Assembly (NCBI RefSeq): GCF_001050135.1
Contig: NZ_CP012040.1
Coordinates: 3,135,001-3,199,000 of the forward strand
Origin: Cyclobacterium amurskyense
GTDB lineage: Bacteria > Bacteroidota > Bacteroidia > Cytophagales > Cyclobacteriaceae
Length of the DNA: 64,000 bases
Direction of reading: 5' to 3'
Below the pieces are notes generated by a model, which made no database searches, was not told where the DNA came from, and worked only from the letters and a program-made list of their open reading frames with translations. The translations under genes were made by a program, and so were the position numbers. Shown here one piece after another: positions 43,016-51,559 of the stretch (position 1 is its first letter; every line of letters begins with the position of its first letter).

Positions 43016-44068
43016 TTATTCAGCGCTGTGCGCTATTTTATTTCCTAAATGATCTTGGAGATAATGGCTCTGAAGTAAGTCTCCTCCAAAGTCATTTTGT
43101 AGATCTCTCACTACAGCATGCACATGATTGGCATTGTTCTGAACATTGTCATACTCTATCAGTAATCCGGCTCCCTGTATGCTGTAATAGTGTGGATTAC
43201 CAACAGCATTTATTTCTGAACCTGCCCAAGCAAAGGAAATATTTCCCCAGCCTGATTTTTCAATTCTTTTCAGCATTTTCGCATGGTATTCTGCAGTATA
43301 CCTGGAAAGGTAAATTCCTACAAGTTCTTTTAATAATGAGAGTTGATTGGGCAGTAGATCGCTACCCTTTACTCCTGGTTGATCTAAGATTTTAGCCTTT
43401 CTGTCATTTGATGTGATAATGTCTGCAGGTGCCTTACCTGCGAAAATGGCTTGTTTTTTTTGAGCATCATTCAGGGAATGTAATAATTCGAAACCAACAT
43501 TGGTTTCATCTTCCAATACCTGCCTGTTCATATGAGGGCCAGAAAGGATAATACCGGGATTAGACCCCATAAAGGATGGTGTGGAGGAAGTAATGGATCC
43601 TTTTGAAGAGGAGAAATTTAATGACATATGGTGTCCTTCCAATCTCCAGCCCCAGGCTTTGTCTGAAGAAGGTTGACCAAAAACACTAAAATGATAATTT
43701 AATGGATCTCTGTAGGTGTCATTTTCAGGCCGGTTTTCTACTTCCCTCAATACATTTTCGAGTTCGATAATGGCTGCTGCCTTTTTTTGTCCAGCAACAC
43801 CCAAGGAAGCCCTCATTAAATTTAAGGCATGTTCAGTTTGGTTTTTGTCAAAGTCGTGGAAAGTTGGGCCGTTTCTTTCCCTAGGAACAAAATGCCAGTT
43901 GAATCGTTCTGAGTGATCGAAAGGAAAACAGGCTTGTTTTTTTAATTCCGGACTTAAACTTTCTATGAAATCATTGGCAAGAGGAGAAATATCTTGGGCC
44001 TGACTGCAGAATACAGTTCCTATTGTAAGTAGGAGGGCTGAGAAGGTGATTTTTATGGAATTCTTCAT
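43016..44068 (-). CDS. Secreted DUF3500 protein
   Basis: A 350-residue exported protein (signal peptide to about residue 24, 'FCSQAQ'). The conserved DUF3500 blocks are visible: 'FPFDHSERFNWHFVPRERNG' (about 48-67), 'LMRASLGVAGQKKAAAIIELE', 'RDPLNYHFSVFGQPSSDKAWGWRLEGHHMSLNF' (about 120-152) and a C-terminal 'YYSIQGAGLLIEYDN..NNANHVHAVVRDL'. The many conserved His, Trp and Asp residues suggest an enzyme, but no activity is established to my knowledge. The upstream FG-GAP gene is 44 bp away on the same strand, so they may be co-transcribed. Confidence 0.85.
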   Translation of the reverse strand: MKNSIKITFSALLLTIGTVFCSQAQDISPLANDFIESLSPELKKQACFPFDHSERFNWHFVPRERNGPTFHDFDKNQTEHALNLMRASLGVAGQKKAAAIIELENVLREVENRPENDTYRDPLNYHFSVFGQPSSDKAWGWRLEGHHMSLNFSSSKGSITSSTPSFMGSNPGIILSGPHMNRQVLEDETNVGFELLHSLNDAQKKQAIFAGKAPADIITSNDRKAKILDQPGVKGSDLLPNQLSLLKELVGIYLSRYTAEYHAKMLKRIEKSGWGNISFAWAGSEINAVGNPHYYSIQGAGLLIEYDNVQNNANHVHAVVRDLQNDFGGDLLQSHYLQDHLGNKIAHSAE

Positions 44069-44112
44069 GAAATTGCTTTTAGCTTGGGTTTATATAAGTA
44101 AGTTGTACCAGA

Positions 44113-45279
44113 TCAATAACTTTTGTTCCAATAGATTTTTAAATTCTTTGTTGATCGTCCTGAGGCGATAATTTCTGCTTTTCCATCTCCATCCAGGTCT
44201 GCGACTTTTAGGTCTTCGCAGGCCATGCCATTTTTATCAACCCAGTGTTTACTCCAACTGCCATCATTTTGAGGAACAAACATCTTGATCCCGAGATCTC
44301 CATGATCATTGGGCTCTCTCCAGCCAACTAATACCTGATCTGTGCCCATATTAAGCAAGTCTCCTGTGGCGAGTCCATGACCTTGCATCATTGCAGCAGT
44401 AAGAACATTGCGATTCAAGTTCTTTTTGGTAAAGGTGGAATTGTCAGTAGTATAAACAGACAAAGTTGGGCCATGAAATGGCTCAACCCCTGTGAGGAAG
44501 TGATGTCCACGAGCATCCTTACCAATGCGAATTTCGCCAAACCCGTAGTCGTTGATCAACCATCCATCATTCTCTTTGGGCTTCCAATCTCCCTCTTTGT
44601 AGGTTAAGGTTTTCACACCTTCTTTCCCAGCAATATAAAGGGTTTCAGCATTACCAACTGGAAGGGGTTCCATATTATGGGTTACATGCATGCTTTGATC
44701 TATGACCCAGTGTTTCCAATCCCGACCTTTTTTATCCTGTTTTTCAAAGGCGATGACTTTAACGCCTTCACCAGCCCCTCCTTTATTACCTCGTCCATGG
44801 AGAGGAAGCATGATCAGATGAAATAAGTTATTATTGGCCTTTACCCAGCGCATTCTATGCACGGTCGGTTCATGATGAAGTTTTACCGGCTCCCAAGCTT
44901 GAGTGGGATCTTCTGGTCGGATGAGGTAATGAACAGACCCTGATTGTTCTTCATCTGAAGTTTCACTTGGGTTCCATTGCGCTCCTACTGCTACTTCCAC
45001 CAATCCATCACCATCAATGTCCCTTGCTGCGATACAAACATTGTCATAGGGGGTAAGGTCTTTTACCATTACAAAGCGCTTCCAGTCACCATTTCTGTAC
45101 CAGACAAATTCCTTTTTATCTGCCAGCAAGATATCTGGTTTACCATCCCCGTCTACATCGCCTATAGCAAGCCCGTAACCAATTTGAATATTGCTGTCAA
45201 GGACCTGGGTTAGAAAATTTGGTTCAGGTGAGTTGTTTAAAACAACAGAGGAGAATAAATAAATCAACCAGTTTATCAT
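44113..45279 (-). CDS. Secreted FG-GAP/VCBS repeat protein
   Basis: A 388-residue protein with a short hydrophobic leader (MINWLIYLFSSVVL). Calcium-binding FG-GAP motifs 'DVDGDGKPDILLAD', 'DIDGDGLVEVAVGA' and 'DLDGDGKAEIIASG' mark blades of a seven-bladed integrin-like propeller. In between are 'YRNGDWKRF' and 'GHGLATGDLLNMGTDQVLVGW' segments. Such proteins are extracellular and structural or binding in nature; the ligand is unknown. It is followed by the DUF3500 gene and is probably the first gene of that two-gene unit. Confidence 0.85.
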   Translation of the reverse strand: MINWLIYLFSSVVLNNSPEPNFLTQVLDSNIQIGYGLAIGDVDGDGKPDILLADKKEFVWYRNGDWKRFVMVKDLTPYDNVCIAARDIDGDGLVEVAVGAQWNPSETSDEEQSGSVHYLIRPEDPTQAWEPVKLHHEPTVHRMRWVKANNNLFHLIMLPLHGRGNKGGAGEGVKVIAFEKQDKKGRDWKHWVIDQSMHVTHNMEPLPVGNAETLYIAGKEGVKTLTYKEGDWKPKENDGWLINDYGFGEIRIGKDARGHHFLTGVEPFHGPTLSVYTTDNSTFTKKNLNRNVLTAAMMQGHGLATGDLLNMGTDQVLVGWREPNDHGDLGIKMFVPQNDGSWSKHWVDKNGMACEDLKVADLDGDGKAEIIASGRSTKNLKIYWNKSY

Positions 45280-45359
45280 AGTTAAGGTTATTGGGTTATT
45301 GTACCAATAAATTTAACTAAAAAAATTATAAATGGCTAAAAACTGTAAAATATGGAATT

Positions 45360-46025
45360 TTATGTCACTTCCTGTCCAGTTTTAAGATATAAACGTACAG
45401 CGTCTTCAATTTCTACCTTACCACTTAAAATTTCAAAAACCTGGGTACCGTCTATTCCATGATCTAGCATATGGATCAAAACGGCGGCTACATCTTTCCT
45501 GGAAATATCTCCTTTCTCATTAAAAATATTCGCTATTTTTATTTTTCCTGTAGCAGGGCCATTGGTCAATGCTCCCGGCCTAACAATGGCATAAGGAAGA
45601 TTGGTAGATTTAAGGTATTCGTCAGCTGCTTTTTTAGCAAGAAGGTAATGTTGCATTGTTTCATCGGCCTTCTCAGCATTTTCAGCTCCTCTTGAACTCA
45701 ACATAATAAATTTCCTCACACCGTATTTTATCGAAAAATCCACACTTCTGATAGCCCCTTTTTTGTCTACTAAATCCGTTTTATCCTTGCCTGTTTTAGC
45801 CCCTGATCCAGCAGCGAAAATAACTTTATCCATTCCTTGGAAAGCATGGCCGAAATTTTCTTCTAAATCCGCAATAACTGTGGAAACACCTTTGTTTTTT
45901 AATTCTTCTGCTTGTGATTCTTTCCTTACCATAGCTACCGGACTGTAGTCGGGGTGTTCAGATAGGTTTTCAATAAGAATACGTCCGACATTTCCATTTG
46001 CACCAATTATCAATACTTTTTCCAT
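45360..46025 (-). CDS. NAD(P)-binding atypical SDR
   Basis: A 221-residue protein. The Rossmann glycine motif GANGNVG is at residues 8-14, followed by 'DLEENFGHAFQGMDKVIFAAGSG', 'GVRKFIMLSSRGAENAE' and 'NLPYAIVRPGALTNGP'. This is the SDR_a5/YwnB-YhfK-like group of small NAD(P)-binding proteins. They lack the classical YxxxK in the usual place, though 'YLLAKKAADEYL' provides a nearby Tyr and Lys. Substrate unknown. It is monocistronic and on the same strand as purine nucleoside phosphorylase, 164 bp away. Confidence 0.85.
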   Translation of the reverse strand: MEKVLIIGANGNVGRILIENLSEHPDYSPVAMVRKESQAEELKNKGVSTVIADLEENFGHAFQGMDKVIFAAGSGAKTGKDKTDLVDKKGAIRSVDFSIKYGVRKFIMLSSRGAENAEKADETMQHYLLAKKAADEYLKSTNLPYAIVRPGALTNGPATGKIKIANIFNEKGDISRKDVAAVLIHMLDHGIDGTQVFEILSGKVEIEDAVRLYLKTGQEVT

Positions 46026-46189
46026 AATTATTTATTTTTTATGAAAAGTGTCCAATAATTGTTCCAATACTTAACTTTTGTGATAATTTCCTGCAAATGA
46101 GTATTTAAATCCGTTAAACTAATTCCCATTATTCTCAGGGAAAAAAGTGTTAAACAGAGCCGGAAAGGTTTTTGTAAATTACCTATGGA

Positions 46190-47026
46190 TTACGAGGACT
46201 TAAGAAGAGTAAGTAAGACTTTCCTCATCGAGGGTTCTGCTTTGGCAGCTGCTTGGAGAATATCAGGAAGATTTATTTTCTTAATATTTCCTGGGGTACA
46301 AAGATCGGTGATAGCCGATACAGCAAAAACTTTCATTCCAGATTGAGCCGCCACGATTACTTCTGGTACGGTACTCATCCCTACTGCATCTGCACCAATA
46401 GTTCGCAGGTACCGGTATTCTGCGGGGGTTTCAAGGTTTGGGCCTTGGACACCTGCATATACTCCTTTTCTCAAGGAAATATTGTTTTGCTGGGCAATTT
46501 CAGAAGCTAGCTGAATCATTTCTTTGCAATAGGCCTCGCTCATGTCAGGAAAACGATCTCCAAATTGATCCAAATTTTGTCCTCGCAATGGATTCTCAGG
46601 AAAAAGATCTATATGGTCTTCAATGACCATAATGTCTCCAATCTCAAATTCCGGGTTTAATCCCCCGGAAGCATTGGAAAGCATTAATGTTTGAATACCT
46701 AGCATTTTCATTATCCGTATTGGGAAAGTCACTTCCTTCATAGAATAACCCTCATAATAATGAAATCGGCCTTTCATTGCCAGGATAATTTTGTTTTCAA
46801 CTCTTCCCAGGATTAATTTTCCTTGGTGTGAAGTGACTGTAGCTATTGGGAAATGGGGGATCTCCTGATAGGGGATTTCGGTAATAATTTCAATATCGTG
46901 GAGTAAACCTCCCAATCCAGTTCCTAGAACTATTCCTGTATCTGGACTTTGGCTTATTTTTTCTTTTAGGTAGGCTACCGCCTGATTTATTTTTTCTAAA
47001 TAAGAAATTTCGAGGTCTTTGTGCAT
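46190..47026 (-). CDS. Purine nucleoside phosphorylase
   Basis: A 278-residue trimeric-type (PNP/MTAP family) phosphorylase of purine salvage, splitting inosine or guanosine with phosphate. Blocks seen: 'GIVLGTGLGGLLHDIE' (about residues 31-46), 'GRFHYYEGYSMKEVTFPIR' (about 86-104), 'LMLSNASGGLNPEFEIGDIMVI' (about 114-135) with the base-binding region, 'YAGVQGPNLETPAEYR' (about 191-206) and 'ADAVGMSTVPEVIVA'. The residues match the classical low-molecular-mass PNP rather than 5'-methylthioadenosine phosphorylase. It stands alone. Confidence 0.94.
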   Translation of the reverse strand: MHKDLEISYLEKINQAVAYLKEKISQSPDTGIVLGTGLGGLLHDIEIITEIPYQEIPHFPIATVTSHQGKLILGRVENKIILAMKGRFHYYEGYSMKEVTFPIRIMKMLGIQTLMLSNASGGLNPEFEIGDIMVIEDHIDLFPENPLRGQNLDQFGDRFPDMSEAYCKEMIQLASEIAQQNNISLRKGVYAGVQGPNLETPAEYRYLRTIGADAVGMSTVPEVIVAAQSGMKVFAVSAITDLCTPGNIKKINLPDILQAAAKAEPSMRKVLLTLLKSS

Positions 47027-47298
47027 AAGAATTTGGCAATTCCGAAATCAAGAGTAAAATATAGATTCAACTAAAATAGGTAAATTCCTCGTACTTAGTG
47101 TGGATATTGTTAGACAATCGAGTAATTCACCTTTTTGTTTTTGCCTATCTATGGATAAACTATACAAGCAAAACTTTTATGTTAGCCCAGTATTTTCATC
47201 TCCTGATAGATTTTTTAATACGGATTTTGGGTTTAATCTAAAATTAAGAAACTTTATACGCTCCTTGCTTGTAATAATAGAATTAAAATTGAGTCTTT

Positions 47299-47823
47299 AT
47301 GATTAAAATAATAGTTGGTACCAACCGTAAAAATGCAATTTCAAAGAAAATCGCTGTGATTTATCAGGAGATTTTAGCGCAACAAGGTGCCGAGTCCGAG
47401 ATTATTAACCTTACCGAATTACCGGATGATTTTGTTTTTACAGCACTATATGAACACAATGGTAAAAACAAAGCCTACAATGTCATTCATGACAAAATTA
47501 AAAGTGGGAGCAAGTTTGTTTTTATCGTTCCTGAATACAATGGCTCTTTTCCGGGAATACTAAAATCCTTTATTGATGGCATGACTTATCCCAACAGCTT
47601 TGTTTCTAAAAAGTGTGCATTAGTTGGTATTTCTTCAGGTATCGGGGGCGGTGGCATTGCGCTTAGCCACCTTACCGACATCTTTAATTACCTGGGTATG
47701 CATGTTTTGGCCAATAAAATTAAATTGGCCAAAATAGAGGAAAATATGTCAAACGATCATGTTACCAACAGGTTGTACATGGCACTTTTGCATGAGCAGG
47801 CAAAAATGTTGATTGACTTTTAA
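47299..47823 (+). CDS. NADPH-dependent FMN reductase family protein
   Basis: A 174-residue flavodoxin-fold reductase. The FMN phosphate loop is 'IIVGTNRKNAISKKIA' (residues 3-18). The conserved 'FIVPEYNGSFPGILKSFIDG' (about 75-94) contacts the flavin, and 'CALVGISSGIGGGGIALSHL' (about 105-124) is the second flavin or glycine-rich block. Members reduce FMN, quinones or azo compounds with NAD(P)H. It lies alone, with 272 bp before it, and converges on ftsZ; its last codons form one arm of the shared hairpin at 47805-47838. Confidence 0.87.
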   Translation: MIKIIVGTNRKNAISKKIAVIYQEILAQQGAESEIINLTELPDDFVFTALYEHNGKNKAYNVIHDKIKSGSKFVFIVPEYNGSFPGILKSFIDGMTYPNSFVSKKCALVGISSGIGGGGIALSHLTDIFNYLGMHVLANKIKLAKIEENMSNDHVTNRLYMALLHEQAKMLIDF

Positions 47824-47838
47824 AGGTCAATCAACATT
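47805..47838. terminator. Perfect hairpin shared by ftsZ and the FMN reductase gene
   Basis: aatgttgattgac (47805-47817) and gtcaatcaacatt (47826-47838) are exact complements around an 8-nt loop. The TAA of the FMN reductase (47821-47823) is in the loop and the ftsZ stop (47827-47829) is at the base of the opposite arm. Each arm is therefore also coding sequence. No strong T-run follows on either side; it probably ends or protects both transcripts. Confidence 0.7.
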
Positions 47839-49425
47839 GTCATGTAAAAACCTGTTGTTACTTATGATTTCATTGTCATCATTAAGGTTGAATTTTGAAA
47901 TACTCCTTTCAGAACTGTGTTGAACTTCCTGAAGTTTGATTTTTTTCCTCATATAAGCAGGAACCTCAATTTTCTCTTTAAACTCTTCGGGAGTCTGATT
48001 CACGGATCTCATTTGTCTTAATTTCTCAAAACGATCATGGGCTCTTTTAAGGGCCTTTTCCTTGATCTGTTCGAAATAATCTACCTGATTCACAGACTGA
48101 GTTTCAGTTTCTCTTTTTTCCGGTGAATTTTGCTCTGGTTTGTCAAATAAAGTCAAAACCTTCTTAGGTTCAGGAGAATGAAATTCAAAATCCTCTGAAT
48201 CATCTTCCTCTTCTGGTTTATTCATTCCACTTTGAGGGGTTTCCTTGGGAGTGGTGTTACTGTATACCGTTTCTTCCTGTTTTGGTGTTTCCTGAACAGG
48301 TAAAGGAGGTTGTTGTACAGTGAAGGTTACTGACTGCCCTGTAAGTGAGGCTTCCTCTTCTTTAGAAGTTTTGCCTGATTCCAGATCAATCACTTTTTTT
48401 GACTCCTCTTCTTCTTTGTTTTTGCTGGCTTTGGCTGGTAATGATTTTGTTTCAAAACCAGTGGCAATTACCGTTACTCGGATTGCCTTTTTAAGGTCAG
48501 GGTCTATACCTTGACCAAAAATCACATCAGCCATATCTCCAGCTCTTTCCTGGATGTATTCTGTAATTTCCACCAACTCGTCCATAGACAGTTCTTCGTC
48601 CTCTCCGGACATGATAGAAAGTAGAATTTTTTCTGCTCCTTTTATGTCGACATTGTTCAACAAAGGTGAAGAAATGGCTTTTTCTGCTGCTTTTATAGCT
48701 CTTCCTTCTCCTTCTTCTACTGCTGAACCCATTACTGCAGCACCCGCATCTTTCATTACAGTCTTTACATCCTCAAAATCCACGTTGACATCTTGTGTCT
48801 CAGTGATGATTTCTGCAATGGATTTTGCCGCTGTGCTAAGAATATTATCCGCCTTACCGAAGGCTTGTCGAATAGGCAAATTACCATAAATATCCCTCAA
48901 TTTATCATTAAGGATGACCAATACAGTGTCACAATTCTCTTTTAAGGATTCTATTCCTGCCTGGGCAGAAAAAGTTTTTTTCCTTCCTTCAAAAATAAAT
49001 GGAGCAGTAACGATACCCACAGTAAGGATGTCCATGTCTTTTGCAATTTTAGCAATGACAGGGGCAGCTCCTGTACCAGTACCACCGCCCATACCAGCAG
49101 TGATAAATACCATTTTGGTATTGTCTTCCAGAAGTTTTCTAATATCGTCTTTGCTTTCTAATGCAGCATTTTTCCCTCTTTCAGGATTTGCACCTGCTCC
49201 TAAACCTTCTGTTAGGTGTGCTCCTATTTGGAGTTTTAAAGGTACGGGACTGCTTTTTAAAGCTTGGGAATCAGTATTGACTACCACGAATTCCACATCC
49301 TTTATTCCTTGGTTAAACATGTGGTTCACGGCATTGGAACCACCTCCTCCTACACCAATGACCTTGATGATCGATCGGTGGTTTCTTGGAATATCAAATT
49401 CATAATCTTTCATATCGCTTGACAT
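47827..49425 (-). CDS. ftsZ: Cell division protein FtsZ
   Basis: The ATG at 49425 is chosen because aagagg lies just upstream and the protein then begins MSSDMKDYEF before the GTPase core; a TTG frame to 49470 would only add an odd basic tail. The 532-residue protein has the GTP-binding 'GVGGGGSNAVNHM' (about 24-36), the tubulin signature GGGTGTG (113-119) and the T7 loop 'NVDFEDVKTVM'. A long Glu/Pro/Thr-rich linker (about 335-460) is followed by 'VPAYMRKKIKL' and a further tail ending FLHDNVD, both candidate partner-binding peptides. It forms the Z ring at mid-cell. Last gene of the dcw operon. Confidence 0.97.
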   Translation of the reverse strand: MSSDMKDYEFDIPRNHRSIIKVIGVGGGGSNAVNHMFNQGIKDVEFVVVNTDSQALKSSPVPLKLQIGAHLTEGLGAGANPERGKNAALESKDDIRKLLEDNTKMVFITAGMGGGTGTGAAPVIAKIAKDMDILTVGIVTAPFIFEGRKKTFSAQAGIESLKENCDTVLVILNDKLRDIYGNLPIRQAFGKADNILSTAAKSIAEIITETQDVNVDFEDVKTVMKDAGAAVMGSAVEEGEGRAIKAAEKAISSPLLNNVDIKGAEKILLSIMSGEDEELSMDELVEITEYIQERAGDMADVIFGQGIDPDLKKAIRVTVIATGFETKSLPAKASKNKEEEESKKVIDLESGKTSKEEEASLTGQSVTFTVQQPPLPVQETPKQEETVYSNTTPKETPQSGMNKPEEEDDSEDFEFHSPEPKKVLTLFDKPEQNSPEKRETETQSVNQVDYFEQIKEKALKRAHDRFEKLRQMRSVNQTPEEFKEKIEVPAYMRKKIKLQEVQHSSERSISKFNLNDDNEIISNNRFLHDNVD

Positions 49426-49466
49426 TTTTCCTCTTTTAAATTCTTTTTTTCTATTTACCTCTGATA

Positions 49467-50783
49467 TCAATAGTTTTCGGAGTCGTCTCCGATATCGTCA
49501 GTAATGAATCTTTTTAATTTTTTTGTTATTGATCCGAAGATATCACTTCCACTCTGGTCCATTCGGAACCCCTTTTTCTCTACAGGACTTTTTTGACTTT
49601 CTTTTTGCCTGTAATTGTCTTCTCTGTCATCCAGACCTCTAAAACCAGCTAGAACCAGCCCTACAGTGGTTGCATACATTGGGCTTTTGACATCGTCGAC
49701 TTTAGATTTTCCTAAATGTTCATTAGGGTAGCCTATTCTGGTATCTAGTCCAGTTATGTATTCAAAAAGCGGGCCTACTCCGTGGAGCAAAGAACCACCA
49801 CCTGTCAAAACAATACCACCGGCGAGTTTTTTGTATACCCCGCTCGTTGCTATTTCAGATTGCACCATTTCTATTATTTCTTCCATCCTTGCTTGAATGA
49901 TGGAAGCAAGATTCTTAACAGAGATCTCTTTCGGTGGACGATTACGCAAACCAGGAATAGATACTATTTCATTTGGATTAGCTTCTTCTGCTATGGCCTT
50001 TCCAAATTTTGTTTTCAATAGTTCTGCCTGATGCTGCATAACCATGCAACCTTCTTTAATATCTGCAGTAATGATGTTTCCTCCAAAGGGAATTACAGCG
50101 GTATGTCGAATAATGTTGTCGTAAAATATAGCGACATCGGTAGTTCCACCACCAATATCTACCAAGCAGACGCCAGCTTCTTTATCCATATCACTTAGAA
50201 CAGATAAAGAACTTGCCAAAGGCTCAAGGATCAAAGCTTTGGATTGTAGGCTAGCACGTTTTACACAACGATCAATATTGTTTATAGCAGCTGATTGGGC
50301 GGTAATGATGTGGAAATCTGCTTCCATTCTAGCGCCAGACATTCCCACAGGATCCCGGATGCCTTCCTCATAATCTACCGTATAATCTTGAGGCATTACG
50401 TGAATAATGCTATTTCCTGGAGGAACGACAATGTTTTCCATATCATTGGATAACCTACGTACGTCCTCTACAGTGATTTCATCTTCTTTTGGGTTTCTGA
50501 TAATTACACCATGGTGGATGGAGCTGCGTATATGCTGGCCAGCTATACCTACAATTACTTCTCCAATATCTACATTTGACATTTCTGAAGCTTCATTTAC
50601 TGCTTTAGTAATTGCATTAACAGTTTTGTCAATATTGGTAACGATGCCTCTGATTACTCCATCAGATACTGCTTTACCCATACCCAACACCTCTAGTTTT
50701 CCATATTCGTTCTTTCGACCTATAATGGCACATATTTTCGTGGTGCCAATATCCAGTCCTACAATGAGTTTTTCGTTTTCCAT
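49467..50783 (-). CDS. ftsA: Cell division protein FtsA
   Basis: A 438-residue actin-like membrane tether for FtsZ. The ATPase loops are 'VGLDIGTTKICAIIG' (residues 8-22), 'VCLVDIGGGTTDVAIF' (about 201-216) and 'GGIVLTGGGSLLHGV' (about 323-337). The SHS2 domain is at about 85-165 ('VIVGIAGQHIRSS...', 'VMPQDYTVDYEEGIRDPVGMSG'). The C-terminal end (KKLKRFITDDIGDD) holds a short amphipathic helix expected to bind the membrane, although the acidic tail after it is longer than in E. coli. It is 11 bp after ftsQ and 41 bp before ftsZ. Confidence 0.96.
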   Translation of the reverse strand: MENEKLIVGLDIGTTKICAIIGRKNEYGKLEVLGMGKAVSDGVIRGIVTNIDKTVNAITKAVNEASEMSNVDIGEVIVGIAGQHIRSSIHHGVIIRNPKEDEITVEDVRRLSNDMENIVVPPGNSIIHVMPQDYTVDYEEGIRDPVGMSGARMEADFHIITAQSAAINNIDRCVKRASLQSKALILEPLASSLSVLSDMDKEAGVCLVDIGGGTTDVAIFYDNIIRHTAVIPFGGNIITADIKEGCMVMQHQAELLKTKFGKAIAEEANPNEIVSIPGLRNRPPKEISVKNLASIIQARMEEIIEMVQSEIATSGVYKKLAGGIVLTGGGSLLHGVGPLFEYITGLDTRIGYPNEHLGKSKVDDVKSPMYATTVGLVLAGFRGLDDREDNYRQKESQKSPVEKKGFRMDQSGSDIFGSITKKLKRFITDDIGDDSENY

Positions 50784-50794
50784 AGCGCTAACAA

Positions 50795-51559
50795 TTATTC
50801 ACAAATAATTTGATCCTTGTATTTTACATTTACCCGATCATAAGTGTTCCATCCTTTTTGTGGAAGGATTTTCTTATAATAGGTTTTTATTTTTCTAAAC
50901 TTCATTTCAATATTTTCAGGCTTACCAAATTCAATTACCTGTTTCCCAACTTGTTGGTACATGTTGATGTCTCCATTTCTAAGTAATTCTAGGGCGCTAA
51001 TTTGAGCCGTCCAGAATGGATTTGAATTGATGTACTCGATTAACTCCAACAAGGGAGCATTGGATATTGAAAGGTCGTTTTCCTTCAATAAAGCCTCAGC
51101 CTTACTACCAGTTAGGATTAAAACCCTAGTGGTGTAATTGGATGAGGTGGGAAGTATTTTTCCAGTGGAACTGATATACCCATCTGCCGCCATTGGTCGT
51201 ACTATTCTTGCTATTGGTACATGCTGATTAACTTTCACCATTAATGTTCCCTTTAAATCTTCGAACACTTCTGCTTTTTTTACAAAGGGATGTGCTTCTA
51301 CTTTTTTTTCTACAGCATGGATAGAGACTTTTTCCCTTGAGGTATTGCTAAGCAATCCCGGGAATGCATTTGTCAATAATTCCGTTACTTCTTTTTCATC
51401 AACAAAGTATACATCACTCACCCCCTCTACATGGACCTCAAGTTCGGTAAGCGCACGGTTCTCCGTCTTATGCTCTGTAAAAGCAATAAAGCCAACCAAT
51501 GTCATTCCTAAAACGATCATTAGGAATGATTTTTTAAGTTTCCATCCCTTATTTTTCAT
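50795..51559 (-). CDS. ftsQ: Cell division protein FtsQ (DivIB-like)
   Basis: A 254-residue bitopic protein: a basic N-terminus, one membrane helix (about residues 11-27), a POTRA-like segment ('VEGVSDVYFVDEKEVTELLTNAFPG', 'VEKKVEAHPFVKKAEVFEDLKGTLMVKVNQHVPIARI', about 42-122) and a C-terminal beta domain ending 'WNTYDRVNVKYKDQIICE'. It links periplasmic peptidoglycan synthases to the divisome. Sequence conservation is low, as usual for FtsQ, but its place between murC and ftsA settles the call. It overlaps murC by 11 bp. Confidence 0.9.
   Translation of the reverse strand: MKNKGWKLKKSFLMIVLGMTLVGFIAFTEHKTENRALTELEVHVEGVSDVYFVDEKEVTELLTNAFPGLLSNTSREKVSIHAVEKKVEAHPFVKKAEVFEDLKGTLMVKVNQHVPIARIVRPMAADGYISSTGKILPTSSNYTTRVLILTGSKAEALLKENDLSISNAPLLELIEYINSNPFWTAQISALELLRNGDINMYQQVGKQVIEFGKPENIEMKFRKIKTYYKKILPQKGWNTYDRVNVKYKDQIICE

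Noticed and set aside
47100..47306. 68-codon plus-strand frame before the FMN reductase
   Set aside because: No ribosome-binding context or recognisable domain, and it overlaps the start of the real gene in another frame.
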